Source: Pseudomonas triticifolii
GTDB lineage: Bacteria; Pseudomonadota; Gammaproteobacteria; Pseudomonadales; Pseudomonadaceae
Assembly: GCF_014358015.1 (NCBI RefSeq)
Contig: NZ_JACONV010000001.1
Coordinates: 930,001 to 994,000, forward strand
DNA: 64,000 nt
Reading direction: 5' to 3'
The translations under genes were made by a program, and so were the position numbers. The notes under the pieces are model-generated. The model made no database searches. It was not told the DNA's origin and saw only the letters and a program-made list of their open reading frames with translations. Shown in pieces: positions 47,456 to 57,355 of the stretch; position 1 is the stretch's first letter, and each line of letters begins with the position of its first letter.

Positions 47456-50400
47456 TCAATCGCTGGCTCCGTTTTTCTCCAACGACTGCCCAAGCGAATC
47501 ATCATCCGTCAGGGTCTGACCCGTCACACTGTCTGGCGGATCATTATCAGGTTGCGCACCAAAGGACTCGGCGCTGATCTGGACCAGACGACCCAACGCG
47601 TCATACTCCAGGGTACGGCTGGCCTCATCAAGAATCAGATTGCCGTCCGCGTCGTATTCCAGTCTGATCTCGGGCGGATAATCTGCATGGGTGTTTGTAA
47701 CGCGGCTCAACTGCACCGGATCAATGCCTTCGTAAAAATAGCGGGCCCGATTAAAACCGCCGTCAAAGTAGGTCATGACCAGGGTCAGGTTGTCCAACCC
47801 ATCGAAACTGAAAAGCTGTCGGGTGATGACTTTGCCATACGGGTCTGTCGGGCATTGTGGCCCACTGCAATCGTACTGGGTCAGACGGCCGCGCAAGTCA
47901 TAATCATAGAGTTCCTCGCGTAGCAGGAGTGCCCCTTCATACAGCCTGCGTTCGATCATGTCATCGTCATCGCCATACACCTGCTCCAGATGCTGTTCAA
48001 CGCCATCCAGGTCAAAACTGCGGAGAATTTCGCGCCCCATATCGTCGTACTCAAGGCGTGTAACAACCCGCTGGCCGGCGGCACTGTCCGTTGTGGTGAT
48101 GCTGGCGGTGCGCCCAAGGGCATCATAGGTGAACGTCGCAGACGTGGTTCCCAGCTCAGTCGACTCCAGTTGTCCGGCAGCGTTGTACCTGTAGGCCTGC
48201 TCCTGGTTCAGTACATCGGTGTAGGCCAGCAGGCGACCGAGTCGGCTGTGACTGTATTGCATGCTGTATTCAAGACCGTTGGACACGCGCTGTTCGCTTT
48301 TCAGCTCACCCGTGCTGTAGTACTCGCGATCCAGTTGCTCGCCCTCTTCCAGCGAGTGCCTCAGACGCGCGTTGCGCGGATCGTACTCATAGCTGGCAGT
48401 GGTTCCAGGCAACGTGCGCTGCAACGGCTCACTGCACAACTGCAGACGGTATTCGTAGCTGATGGCCTGCCCGCTGGGCGTCATGACTGACCTGGGTTGC
48501 AACTGGCCCGGGTCGTAGGTCATGGAACGCTCACGTCCGCCGGTAACGGTCTTGATCTTGCGATCCAGGCCGTCGAACACCTGCTCGCCGAGGATCGAGA
48601 GTTTACCGTTGTGTTCAACACTGATTTGCGTCGGCAGGTCTTGCGTGCTGTGACTGGCAAAACTGCGGCGCACGATGGCGCCGTCCGGCAGGGTGGTTTC
48701 GATGAGCCGGTCGAAAGCGTCGTAGGCGAACAACGTGAGCCGTTCCCGGTCCGCAAAGCCGACAATCTCTTCAGCGCTGCGGCCCAGCCCGTCGTAATGA
48801 AACTGGCTTTGGCTGACGACCTCCCCAGCCTGATCACGTCGTACCTGGCGGGTCGGCTTGTCGAACAGATTCAGCCAGGTTTCGCTCTCTCCGCTCTTGA
48901 CGCCATTGCCTTCAGTCCAGCTGAGCTGGATGCGCCCCATGGACTGCGCGGTGCCGATCGGGTCGGTGACCTCAACGCTGCGCACACCATCCGGGCCGAC
49001 GAAGCAACGTTGCTCTCCCCAATCGTCGTATTCATAGGTGCGGGTCAGCGGCCACATATCCTCTGCCAACCAGTCGTATTCGGTTTCCTCGACCAGTTGC
49101 CCCCAAGGGTCGTAAAGGGCCTTGTAGGTCTGACGCGGCAGCGCGGCCCGCTCGGCAATGGGGTTATCCGCATCGTCACGCTCCTCATAAACCACACGCT
49201 GCAGACCGTCCAGACGGCTGAGAGTCTTCACGTCCTTGACGTCGAACATGACCTGCTCGGCGTGCTCGCCAATGTTGGCACACAACGAGTACTCATAACG
49301 GCGGGCGGCCTCGAAGTCGGTGCCTGGCGCCACGGTTTCACTCAGGACACGCCGCAGCCGATCATAGGTGTAACGGATTTCGACATCGTTGTCGTCCCGG
49401 TTGAGAAGCGGTTCGCCATTGAGCAACGAATGCTCCAGGGTGACCACTTTGCGAGCGTTGTCGAAACCAGTGACGGTCTGCACCGTGCGCTGCACACTCT
49501 CACCGAAGATCGGGCTGACCTCTACGCTGTAGACGTAGTCTGTGGTCGTGCTCAGGCCGCCCATGACCAGCGTTTCCTGACGAACACGGCCGTGCTGAAA
49601 CGCATCGTCGGGGGTGTTTATGTGCTCGTAGTCCGTGGCGTGCAACTCCTGTCGGGTGCTTTGAATCCGCTTGTCCAGAATGGCGCTGAGCTCGTCTGCA
49701 ATAAGGTGCACATCTCGACGGGTGCCGTTCGCGCCCTTCAGCAGCACGCGCAGCAAGTCGTTCAGCATGCTCCGTGATCTGCGTTCGCTGTCAGGAAGCT
49801 GTTTTATCAGTGTGCCGACCCGTTCGCTAGCAGCCTGGCGCAGCGCGTTCAAACTGCCTGACGCCGGCATCAGCAAAAGATCGATGAACGCGCGCACTTC
49901 GTACTCGAACGCAGGCACGTCAGCGAGGGGGATCTGCGTCAGGGTTTCGCTCTGCAAGACCAGCCAGTCTTTGCTCTGACTGCCTGCGATGGCCGGCAGC
50001 GTTGTGTAGCGATAGCGTGTGCTGAGCGTTGGCGCCTGCCCGTAAGCGGAAATTGCAGGGGTGACGGTATGCAGCTTGAGGCTGCGGACAAACCCTTCAG
50101 GGTCGGGTGGGCAACCGTCCTCGCCGCTGGCGGAATACCACTCGCGGCTTTCGGTTACGCCGTTGGCCAAGGTCTGCGCAATCAGATTTCCGTGGATGTC
50201 ATAGGTACTCTTGACCGACTCGCTGCGCTGCGCCCTCACGCCCCTTGCATCTTCCGCGCCCAGCCAGGTGGTGATGACCTCGCTGGGCAACTGGCACTGG
50301 TTAGGCTGCCTGTCAAAGGGTACGTCTGGCTGGATGGGATAAACGGTTTCCACTCGTTTGACCGCACCGTTCTGAGTCGTCGTTTCGCTGGTGAGCAGAT

Positions 50401-51469
50401 GGAACTGATTGAAGACGCGCTGGATGGTGCGCACAGTCGAGCCAAAGACGTGCAGTGCCTCTGTGCTGACATAGTCATAACCGTCAGCGCCCAGATAGCG
50501 GTAAAGATTGTCGAGGCCGTTGTCTTCCCAGGCGATGTCGAGGCCTGCACCCAGGAAATTATGGTTTCGCCCCTGGCCATCGCTGTACGTGTATTGAACA
50601 TCCACCTGGGGCTGACCCGCCCCCGGATCCGCAAGGTGGCGAGTGACCCTGGGCAGCGCGTTACGCCCGGCCTTGACCGGAAAGACATGACCGCTGTCCT
50701 GATAAAAGACGTCTTCATGCCCGCCCGCCGGCGTGTCTACACTGACGATGCACATGTGATCACGGATCCGGCTGTATCCAAAACGCCAGGACGCCGCGTT
50801 GTCGGTGGGCAATTCAATGCGTCTGACATCGTGCTCCGAGCCCTCCAGTATCATGACGAACTCGGCATCTGCACCTTGCGCCGCGTACAGACGGAAACGG
50901 ACCGATGTGTCGTTACGCTCGATGTCGAGCAGGGTCTGCCCTGAATCATCTGTGACCTTACTGAGTCGTGGGTAAACCCCGAATGTCGCGTAATTCAGGG
51001 TCAGGCCATGACCTTCGGGCGCAACCACGCGTCTGGGCAATGCGACCCTGTTACCGGTGCTGCCCTGCATTTCAAGCTCCTCGACGAGGCCCGACTTGTG
51101 AACCACCCGGAAGTGGTCACTGTCCTGTCTGTAGAAATGGAAGCTGTCGATTTTCTTCTCCGACATCAACAACTCGTCGCCTGAGGTACCGTCGACCTTG
51201 AAGGTTTCGCCACTGCTCAGAGAAATGACCTGGTTGCCGGACGTGTACTGGGACAAGTGAAGATTCCAGCCCAGGCCAAAGCCACTGTCCTGAGTGTTGA
51301 GCGGGTTGTAATTGAGGACCAGCGGCAGTCCGGGGCCGCGCAGCCCATTGGTTTTGACATCGGGCAACGTAATGGAGATCGTGTACTGCCCGGTCCGCGG
51401 GTCGACGCCGCCCGTCAGGAAACTCATGAAATTGAAAGCATTGGAGTGCACGGAAGTTGATGTGGCCAT
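47456..51469 (-). CDS. RHS/YD-repeat protein lacking the C-terminal RHS core and toxin domain
   Basis: The 1337-residue protein starts MATSTSVHSNAFNFMSFLTG. It has the N-terminal RHS-associated region (TGQYTISITLPD, NYNPLNTQDSGFGLGWNL) and many YD repeats, such as YTYDRLRRVLSETVAPGT, FAYDAFDRLIETTLPDG, YDDMGREILRSFDLDG and YDALGRLVQISAES. Such repeats build a shell around a toxic C-terminus in RHS and TcB/TcC proteins. Here it ends soon after the last repeat with an acidic tail, without the RHS core motif or a toxin domain. There is no signal peptide. AAAAGGAC precedes the ATG at 51469. It is the last gene of the operon. Confidence 0.88.
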   Translation of the reverse strand: MATSTSVHSNAFNFMSFLTGGVDPRTGQYTISITLPDVKTNGLRGPGLPLVLNYNPLNTQDSGFGLGWNLHLSQYTSGNQVISLSSGETFKVDGTSGDELLMSEKKIDSFHFYRQDSDHFRVVHKSGLVEELEMQGSTGNRVALPRRVVAPEGHGLTLNYATFGVYPRLSKVTDDSGQTLLDIERNDTSVRFRLYAAQGADAEFVMILEGSEHDVRRIELPTDNAASWRFGYSRIRDHMCIVSVDTPAGGHEDVFYQDSGHVFPVKAGRNALPRVTRHLADPGAGQPQVDVQYTYSDGQGRNHNFLGAGLDIAWEDNGLDNLYRYLGADGYDYVSTEALHVFGSTVRTIQRVFNQFHLLTSETTTQNGAVKRVETVYPIQPDVPFDRQPNQCQLPSEVITTWLGAEDARGVRAQRSESVKSTYDIHGNLIAQTLANGVTESREWYSASGEDGCPPDPEGFVRSLKLHTVTPAISAYGQAPTLSTRYRYTTLPAIAGSQSKDWLVLQSETLTQIPLADVPAFEYEVRAFIDLLLMPASGSLNALRQAASERVGTLIKQLPDSERRSRSMLNDLLRVLLKGANGTRRDVHLIADELSAILDKRIQSTRQELHATDYEHINTPDDAFQHGRVRQETLVMGGLSTTTDYVYSVEVSPIFGESVQRTVQTVTGFDNARKVVTLEHSLLNGEPLLNRDDNDVEIRYTYDRLRRVLSETVAPGTDFEAARRYEYSLCANIGEHAEQVMFDVKDVKTLSRLDGLQRVVYEERDDADNPIAERAALPRQTYKALYDPWGQLVEETEYDWLAEDMWPLTRTYEYDDWGEQRCFVGPDGVRSVEVTDPIGTAQSMGRIQLSWTEGNGVKSGESETWLNLFDKPTRQVRRDQAGEVVSQSQFHYDGLGRSAEEIVGFADRERLTLFAYDAFDRLIETTLPDGAIVRRSFASHSTQDLPTQISVEHNGKLSILGEQVFDGLDRKIKTVTGGRERSMTYDPGQLQPRSVMTPSGQAISYEYRLQLCSEPLQRTLPGTTASYEYDPRNARLRHSLEEGEQLDREYYSTGELKSEQRVSNGLEYSMQYSHSRLGRLLAYTDVLNQEQAYRYNAAGQLESTELGTTSATFTYDALGRTASITTTDSAAGQRVVTRLEYDDMGREILRSFDLDGVEQHLEQVYGDDDDMIERRLYEGALLLREELYDYDLRGRLTQYDCSGPQCPTDPYGKVITRQLFSFDGLDNLTLVMTYFDGGFNRARYFYEGIDPVQLSRVTNTHADYPPEIRLEYDADGNLILDEASRTLEYDALGRLVQISAESFGAQPDNDPPDSVTGQTLTDDDSLGQSLEKNGASD

Positions 51470-51508
51470 CGTTAAAGTCCTTTTCAACGGTTAGACATTC
51501 AGAGCCGT

Positions 51509-52048
51509 TCAGTTCACGGGAGGGCGTTGTTTACCCTCCGTACCTCCCGCGTCGAGCGGCGGCAACCCAGACGGTATGACTCGTACGCACGACAACTTCC
51601 CCGGGGTGTCGTCCCCGTCGGGTCTAATGCTTTCGACCAGCACACCACGACTGTAAATAGCCCCGTCCTGCTCATTTCTGAGCGCGTCAATGCTCAGCCA
51701 CGGGGTGGTCAGCGGGTCAATATAGGTTCTTATTTTGAAGACCCACCCCCCCTCTTCATCACAATCCCGGCTTTCAAACACGATGAGCATGGCCGAGCGA
51801 ACATTGTCCAGTTTGAAAAACCTCATTTCGTCATTTTCACAGTCATGGTTACCTTTATTCAGGTAGACATCCTGTGCGTCAGCGGGAAACGAGCAACTGC
51901 TGCCGCCCCCCGTATTTGTCTCGGCCAAATGTATATTGCGGACGGGCGCGCCACTGGGGGCATTCACCGCCTCGGAAGCATGAAGTATCTCAACGCCTGT
52001 AAGGCCGGCAAAGCCCAGGCAGGCGAGTGTTTTTGTCAACGCATTCAT
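51509..52048 (-). CDS. Exported cysteine-containing protein of unknown function
   Basis: The 179-residue precursor has a signal peptide (about 1-25, MNALTKTLACLGFAGLTGVE). The mature part has four cysteines, in SSCSFPAD, NHDCENDEM, ESRDCDEEGG and KLSCVRVIP. The spacing and the sequence DVYLNKGNHDCENDEMRFF loosely recall beta/gamma-crystallin-like secreted domains, but I do not assign a family. AGGAG lies 8 bases before the ATG. It is the only gene of the operon with an obvious Sec signal, between the giant modular protein and the RHS protein. Confidence 0.75.
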   Translation of the reverse strand: MNALTKTLACLGFAGLTGVEILHASEAVNAPSGAPVRNIHLAETNTGGGSSCSFPADAQDVYLNKGNHDCENDEMRFFKLDNVRSAMLIVFESRDCDEEGGWVFKIRTYIDPLTTPWLSIDALRNEQDGAIYSRGVLVESIRPDGDDTPGKLSCVRVIPSGLPPLDAGGTEGKQRPPVN

Positions 52049-52098
52049 TTTGAGACTCCTGTCATTCAATTCCTGATGTACGTCGTGAGTCGGGCACG

Positions 52099-55000
52099 CT
52101 AGAGCCGAGTGACCATCAGCCGGTTTCGCCGGCCCATGATGGACTCTGCGAGAAAACTGATCATCAGTTTATGAGGATTGCCTAGCGTGTCGATCAACAA
52201 GACCCTGATGAAAGCGGGGAGTTTTTCACGCGCGGGGTCGAGGGGCGCTTTATACGGCACAACGTCCGAACGATGCAGGCTGATGTACAGAGTACCGGGC
52301 GCGACCGGGTACTCGTTTTTAATGGGAATGTCCAAAGACTCCACCCCCTCCAGCACGCCCTTGAGGTTCTCATCAAAACGGATTTTTTTCTGACTCATAC
52401 TCTCCGCGCTGTCCGGCTCGAATATATGGCCGGTCCAACTGAACATCCGTTCAGCCAGTTGTTCACTTTCCCAAAGAATCATTGAGGTATTTACGGTATC
52501 TTCTAACGTGGGCAAAAACGTCAGCCTCTCCATATAGGCCACCTTGCCAGTCAAAGGGTATTTGACACCCAAACCCCAGTAATCGATCGTGTGCAAATGG
52601 AAATCGAACGGGTCGTCCTGGGTCTCATCCGCGGGCGGTAAGGGCGATGGGTCTGCCGGCCCCCCGTCAATGCGTTTGACGGTGAACGAGTAGTGTTCGT
52701 TGTCGAAAGCAGGCAAGGATCGAGGTGTGATGGTTATCCTGCTGTTCAGGTCTCCAAGCTGAAGCGAGGTTCTATCCGTATCGATGTGATCGGCGAAGCG
52801 GGCGTAGAACGGGGTGACTACCCCTGCCTCGTCCCGAGTGATTAAATAGAAATCCTGGGTTTTGATCTGGGACTCCGCCAACGTCTCAGTCTCTGAGGGT
52901 GTCGCCGCTTGCGCCAGCTCGAACCGATTTCTACTCTTTGGGACGCGCCATAGCTGGGCATCGTCCTCAGGCAGGCCCTCAAACTCAGGGCTCAGGAATG
53001 GGACATCCTGACCGGATTCCTCGTCCACCAGTCGCATCCTTGCCTCTTCTTCGGCGCTAATTGAGGTACCCTCCTCATTGACTGGCATGGTCAAGGTCTT
53101 GATTTTAAACGCTAGTTGTTGATAGCCGTTTCGGTACATCTCACCCTTGCGCTCGTCGTCGGCGCCGCCCGGCACGGTGACGGTAAAGAGCGACAGCTCC
53201 GTCCATACAGGTGCTTCAGGACCTTCGATCAATTCAATAACGCTGTAGCCAGACGCCAGAACGATGCCGTTATTGACGATCTCGCAGGTCACGACACTGG
53301 TGGAGCCAACCCAATCTTGCGTGGGGGGGGTAAATAATCCTTGAGCATCCACGCTGCCAGGGCCGCTGCAGACCGTCCAGCGCCTTGGAAGGTCAGGCAG
53401 CAGCGAAACATCCTCACGCAGTTGTACCGGCACATTTCCAGCGGTCCAGGACACCTGATCACGCTCGATACGCAGCATTTGCTGGCCGTTGGCAACTAAC
53501 ACGGTCACCCGCTTTTTCTCGCTGCCCTGGGCCTCTATCTGTTGTGCGACAAGCGCTCTGTTGCCAGACCGCGCATCAGGCGCGAACACTGTTCCCTGCC
53601 CGCTGTCGCTTAGTTCGCCATAGAGTTCCCCACGCAGCGCCCAGCTCACCGTACTGCCGTCCAGCGTGGAGCCTTTCAATAGCACAGGCTGCAACTGAGT
53701 GTCGCCAGCGACCACCGTCATCTGCGGTGCCACCTCCATGCTCAGGGGCACAACATTCAGCAATGCCGAAACAGCCAGCGTGTTGCCTGCGTCCTCATAG
53801 CTTGCGGTGACCACCACACGCAAGGAATCGCGCCCAATGAGTGCCGGGCTCACTGCGGTGTAAAGGCCACTGGCATCGATGCTGCCATGCCCGGCTGAGG
53901 TGTGACTTTGCAGGCTTTGCGCCTCCCAGCTCAGTGCCGGGATTTCCTGGCCCAGGCTGTCGTGCAGGGCAAAACGCTGAGTCTGTCCCGCTTTGATCGT
54001 CGAGAACAACGGCGTGACGGAAGGCTGCTCTGAGCGAAGTGTGCCGAAGACTGCAAGATCACCCACCCTGTGCTCTTCGCTCGCACAGAATGCGTAGAAG
54101 CCGGCGGTACGAAAGCTGTCGGGCAGCGCCAGACGATCCTGTGCGTCAGCAGGCAGCGCATCCGGGGAAAGCACCAGAGTCACTGCTGACTTTTCCCGAA
54201 GGTTGGGGCGCAGGTCATCGGGAATCAGGTAGGGGAAATCATCAGACGGCGGAAAACGTCCTTCGGTACGGTCGCCACGCAGCCTGATGAACAACACCAA
54301 CGCCCCGTCACCATAGTTGCCGGCACCTTTGATCTGCGCACCGGGCGCGCTTTGGGTGAAGACCCGGAAGCTGACAGGAGACTGAGCGTGGCCACCACGC
54401 AGGTCCAGCCCTGTCAGTAAAAAGACCCCACGATGCACGGGAATGGACTTGAATTCTGCCTCGAAAAACCCAGCGAAACGCTTGTTTGCCGCCTCATCAT
54501 TCCCACCAAGGTTGCAGGTAAAATCAGACGCTTTTGCCAGATTCAACGTGACGTAACCGTTGCTTTCGAGCAGCCTTACCTTCATCTGCACGACAACCCC
54601 CATTGGCTCGGTGATTTTGAAGGTGCCCGACACCGTCGGCACGCCGCCCCGAGGCTTGTGCATGGCGCTGTAACGCCCTGCCACGATGTTCATCTGCACC
54701 GTCACCTCAGGGCCAGTCCCGATAAAAGCCACGCTGGGTACACCCAGCACGGCCTGCTTCAGCCGCACGCTGTCGACGTTACGATCATCCAGAGGCACAT
54801 CACCGGTGAACAGTGGCAGGAACGTAAGGTTCTGGTGGCGCTCGACATATTGCTGTTCGATCTGACGATTGATGTCAGCCCGGCTGATCGCAGCGACCGC
54901 GCCCCAGCCTTCGGTGAGGGGGCTTTCGCTCATGCGTGAGACAAGCTGAGCCCTGGAATAGGGCCTGACCGTCGTTTTCAGTGCCTGGAGCATGGCAGAG

Positions 55001-57267
55001 GAGCTCGCCAGAGGCAGCGGCAGAATGATATGACCTTCGAACCAGGTTTCGAAAATATCGTCGTAAAATCGTGCAAAGATCACCACCAGACGCTCATGAG
55101 TGTCCGGGCTGCTGGTGTAGATGCCGTTGGCGTCGACCTTGCCCGGCATTGCATCCGGCAAACTCCACTCGACCCCGGGAAGGACATTTCCGTTGACCAC
55201 GGCCTGCAGACGGACTTGTCCTTGAGGCAAGTCATCGTCGACGATACCGACCGTCAGCAGTGCCGCTTGCTGACGGACCAGCACCCAAATAAACCCGGTG
55301 CTCTGGCCATCGCTTACCGTGATCCTGTCGAGCACGTACGTCTGGTTCGGTACTTTCGGCCCTGCGACGTAGATCATGCCGTGTTCGGAGTCGGGATCAG
55401 GCTTCAGGCTTCCGCTTCCTGGCCCGTCCTTGATCGTCCACTCCAGAGCACTTGCGGTCACACTGCCCGCCGAAAGCTTCACTTGCGCACCGTAGCTGCA
55501 CACCTCGATCAGCGGGTTGACGCTGATTTGAGTGGCTTGCACCGTTATCAACGCGGTGCTGTTCTGCCCACTCAGAGGGTCACTGGCGGTGATCAGCACG
55601 CGCTGATAATCCTGAGCCATTGCCTGCGAGTCGGGTGCCTTGTAAACACCCTGTGCGCTGACAGACCCCGGGCTGCTGTCACCACTGCCTGGCGCATTCG
55701 CAACGCTCCACACAAGGTCTGCACGAGCGGGCTCGGTGGTCATCTGGACACTGGCACCGGCCATGACCAACGACTGCTGTTCTGCGATGACGAATGCTGA
55801 CGCGCCAGGGCCGACCTGACCGAACACGGCCAGGTCATGGGGTAATGCTCTGAGCTGAAGCTGCAGGTTTTGGCGGCTGCCCAGGTTGAGATGAGTCAGA
55901 AAACGTTCGTAGCCTTTGGACTGCAGTGTCCGGCTCAGCCCCTCAAGCAAGGCGCGCTTGACGGTGTAGGCCACAAAACCACTCGCTTGTTGTGCGACTT
56001 CAGCCGGAACGTTTGCCAACTGGCCGACTGCAGGGCTGACCTCATCGTCATGAAGATAGGGTGCGTAAAGTTGCCCTTCCAGGCCCTGCCCATCAGAGCC
56101 TGCAGAGGCCAGATAAAACTCATGCTTGAGATTGACATCGAAGGTGGCCGTCTCTGCCTGCCACTCAGTGCCGCCCAGCGCTCGGTAACGAAAAGCCAGC
56201 GTGCACGGGAAATGCCAGTTTTGCGTGGCTTGTAAGTAATCGAAATCGATGGTCAGGGGCTGCCGTGCGCTGACAGCCGGGACGCTGAACCTGTCTGCTT
56301 CAAACTCCAGATCCTCTGTCTGATAACGGCTGGCGGCGACCTCGAAAGTACCCGCCTTAGCAACCATCTGTGCCAGCGGCTTCTCGGCCGGAACAATGAA
56401 TTCAAATTGAGACGTTTTGAACATTTCCATGACAGCATGACCAAACGCGGCACGATGAAGTGCATGGGTCGAGATCACAGTGGTCGCTGAATACTGAGCG
56501 TCCGCGTCATTGGGGATCAGGTAACGGAAATCTGCACTGGCGTCCGGAAAACCACCGGTCGCGCCGTGCTCCAGCGTCGTGAACAACAGCAAGGCACCTT
56601 TTCTTGACGCCGAATTCGTCTGATCGCCCTGGGCCTCGGGACTCTCGAGCTGGGCCCGCACATCAATTCTGCGCACTCTGAACAACGGGTTGCTGTCATC
56701 GGAGAACACGCCCAGCTGGATCGTCGGAGCTGCACTGCCAGCCCCCTGCAATGCTTGCTGAAAAACCTCACCCGCCTTTCGTTGCTCGGTCAATGTACCG
56801 GGGAACTCCAGCAAGAAGTTTTCGCCCTGAGCAGGGTCTACCACCAATTGCATATCCCTGCTGCCCAGCTCCAGATCGAGCTTGAGTCGAAGCGCGTCGG
56901 AAGGGCCGTGGGCGGCCATTCTGAGGATGTAATTCTGGTTTTGAACCGTCTCCATGACCGCGTGAGTTCCCCCCATTACGCCCAGCGCCAATGCCAGCGG
57001 CGGGCTTTCAAGCGAGCTGTGTTCAAATGTCAACGCGGGCGCGCCAAGCACGAAACCCGAGAAAAAATGGGAAACGTTCGTATCGGGAATGGTAAAGCTG
57101 GCGTCGGGTACTGGCTGTGCCTGACCCTGGCTTATACCCAGCGTATGCGCCTCCTCCATCAGCGTGTTGACCGTGTCGCCGTCCAGCGCGACCAACGCGT
57201 CCCAGCCTCTCATGCGGGTCGTATTCTTCATCCATGCCAGCAGACTTTCTGCCGAGTAACCAGCCAT
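52099..57267 (-). CDS. Giant modular protein: P47/TULIP-like and Ig-like segments, 1722 aa
   Basis: The protein starts MAGYSAESLLAWMKNTTRM. Module 1 (about 1-760) has a helical head with GWDALVALDGDTVN (21-34), a beta-rich lipid-binding-like part, and Ig-like segments including ITVQATQISVNPLIEVCSYG. It closes with EGHIILPLPL. Module 2 begins about residue 786 with GWGAVAAISRADIN and a similar beta-rich part (GNYGDGALVLFIRLRGD). It ends in different Ig-like segments and a unique C-terminal region (about 1420-1722). No signal peptide or membrane helix is seen. The head resembles clostridial P47/OrfX proteins; this is an inference from short motifs. Confidence 0.75.
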   Translation of the reverse strand: MAGYSAESLLAWMKNTTRMRGWDALVALDGDTVNTLMEEAHTLGISQGQAQPVPDASFTIPDTNVSHFFSGFVLGAPALTFEHSSLESPPLALALGVMGGTHAVMETVQNQNYILRMAAHGPSDALRLKLDLELGSRDMQLVVDPAQGENFLLEFPGTLTEQRKAGEVFQQALQGAGSAAPTIQLGVFSDDSNPLFRVRRIDVRAQLESPEAQGDQTNSASRKGALLLFTTLEHGATGGFPDASADFRYLIPNDADAQYSATTVISTHALHRAAFGHAVMEMFKTSQFEFIVPAEKPLAQMVAKAGTFEVAASRYQTEDLEFEADRFSVPAVSARQPLTIDFDYLQATQNWHFPCTLAFRYRALGGTEWQAETATFDVNLKHEFYLASAGSDGQGLEGQLYAPYLHDDEVSPAVGQLANVPAEVAQQASGFVAYTVKRALLEGLSRTLQSKGYERFLTHLNLGSRQNLQLQLRALPHDLAVFGQVGPGASAFVIAEQQSLVMAGASVQMTTEPARADLVWSVANAPGSGDSSPGSVSAQGVYKAPDSQAMAQDYQRVLITASDPLSGQNSTALITVQATQISVNPLIEVCSYGAQVKLSAGSVTASALEWTIKDGPGSGSLKPDPDSEHGMIYVAGPKVPNQTYVLDRITVSDGQSTGFIWVLVRQQAALLTVGIVDDDLPQGQVRLQAVVNGNVLPGVEWSLPDAMPGKVDANGIYTSSPDTHERLVVIFARFYDDIFETWFEGHIILPLPLASSSAMLQALKTTVRPYSRAQLVSRMSESPLTEGWGAVAAISRADINRQIEQQYVERHQNLTFLPLFTGDVPLDDRNVDSVRLKQAVLGVPSVAFIGTGPEVTVQMNIVAGRYSAMHKPRGGVPTVSGTFKITEPMGVVVQMKVRLLESNGYVTLNLAKASDFTCNLGGNDEAANKRFAGFFEAEFKSIPVHRGVFLLTGLDLRGGHAQSPVSFRVFTQSAPGAQIKGAGNYGDGALVLFIRLRGDRTEGRFPPSDDFPYLIPDDLRPNLREKSAVTLVLSPDALPADAQDRLALPDSFRTAGFYAFCASEEHRVGDLAVFGTLRSEQPSVTPLFSTIKAGQTQRFALHDSLGQEIPALSWEAQSLQSHTSAGHGSIDASGLYTAVSPALIGRDSLRVVVTASYEDAGNTLAVSALLNVVPLSMEVAPQMTVVAGDTQLQPVLLKGSTLDGSTVSWALRGELYGELSDSGQGTVFAPDARSGNRALVAQQIEAQGSEKKRVTVLVANGQQMLRIERDQVSWTAGNVPVQLREDVSLLPDLPRRWTVCSGPGSVDAQGLFTPPTQDWVGSTSVVTCEIVNNGIVLASGYSVIELIEGPEAPVWTELSLFTVTVPGGADDERKGEMYRNGYQQLAFKIKTLTMPVNEEGTSISAEEEARMRLVDEESGQDVPFLSPEFEGLPEDDAQLWRVPKSRNRFELAQAATPSETETLAESQIKTQDFYLITRDEAGVVTPFYARFADHIDTDRTSLQLGDLNSRITITPRSLPAFDNEHYSFTVKRIDGGPADPSPLPPADETQDDPFDFHLHTIDYWGLGVKYPLTGKVAYMERLTFLPTLEDTVNTSMILWESEQLAERMFSWTGHIFEPDSAESMSQKKIRFDENLKGVLEGVESLDIPIKNEYPVAPGTLYISLHRSDVVPYKAPLDPAREKLPAFIRVLLIDTLGNPHKLMISFLAESIMGRRNRLMVTRL

Positions 57268-57270
57268 GAC

Positions 57271-57280
57271 ATCACCTCCT
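57271..57280 (-). promoter_or_regulatory. Strong ribosome binding site of the 1722-aa protein
   Basis: AGGAGGTGAT on the minus strand, 3-4 bases before the ATG at 57267, matches the 16S rRNA 3' end almost fully. It fixes the start against the 24-codon longer frame. Confidence 0.85.
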
Positions 57281-57355
57281 GTGATACCGATATATTCAAC
57301 CTGACTTGCGTTCAGGTTATTTTGATCCGCTTGCTTCAACCTGCCCTGTCGCAGG

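Noticed and set aside
48497..49777. 426-codon plus-strand frame inside the RHS gene
   Set aside because: Opposite-strand shadow of the YD-repeat region; no recognisable protein.
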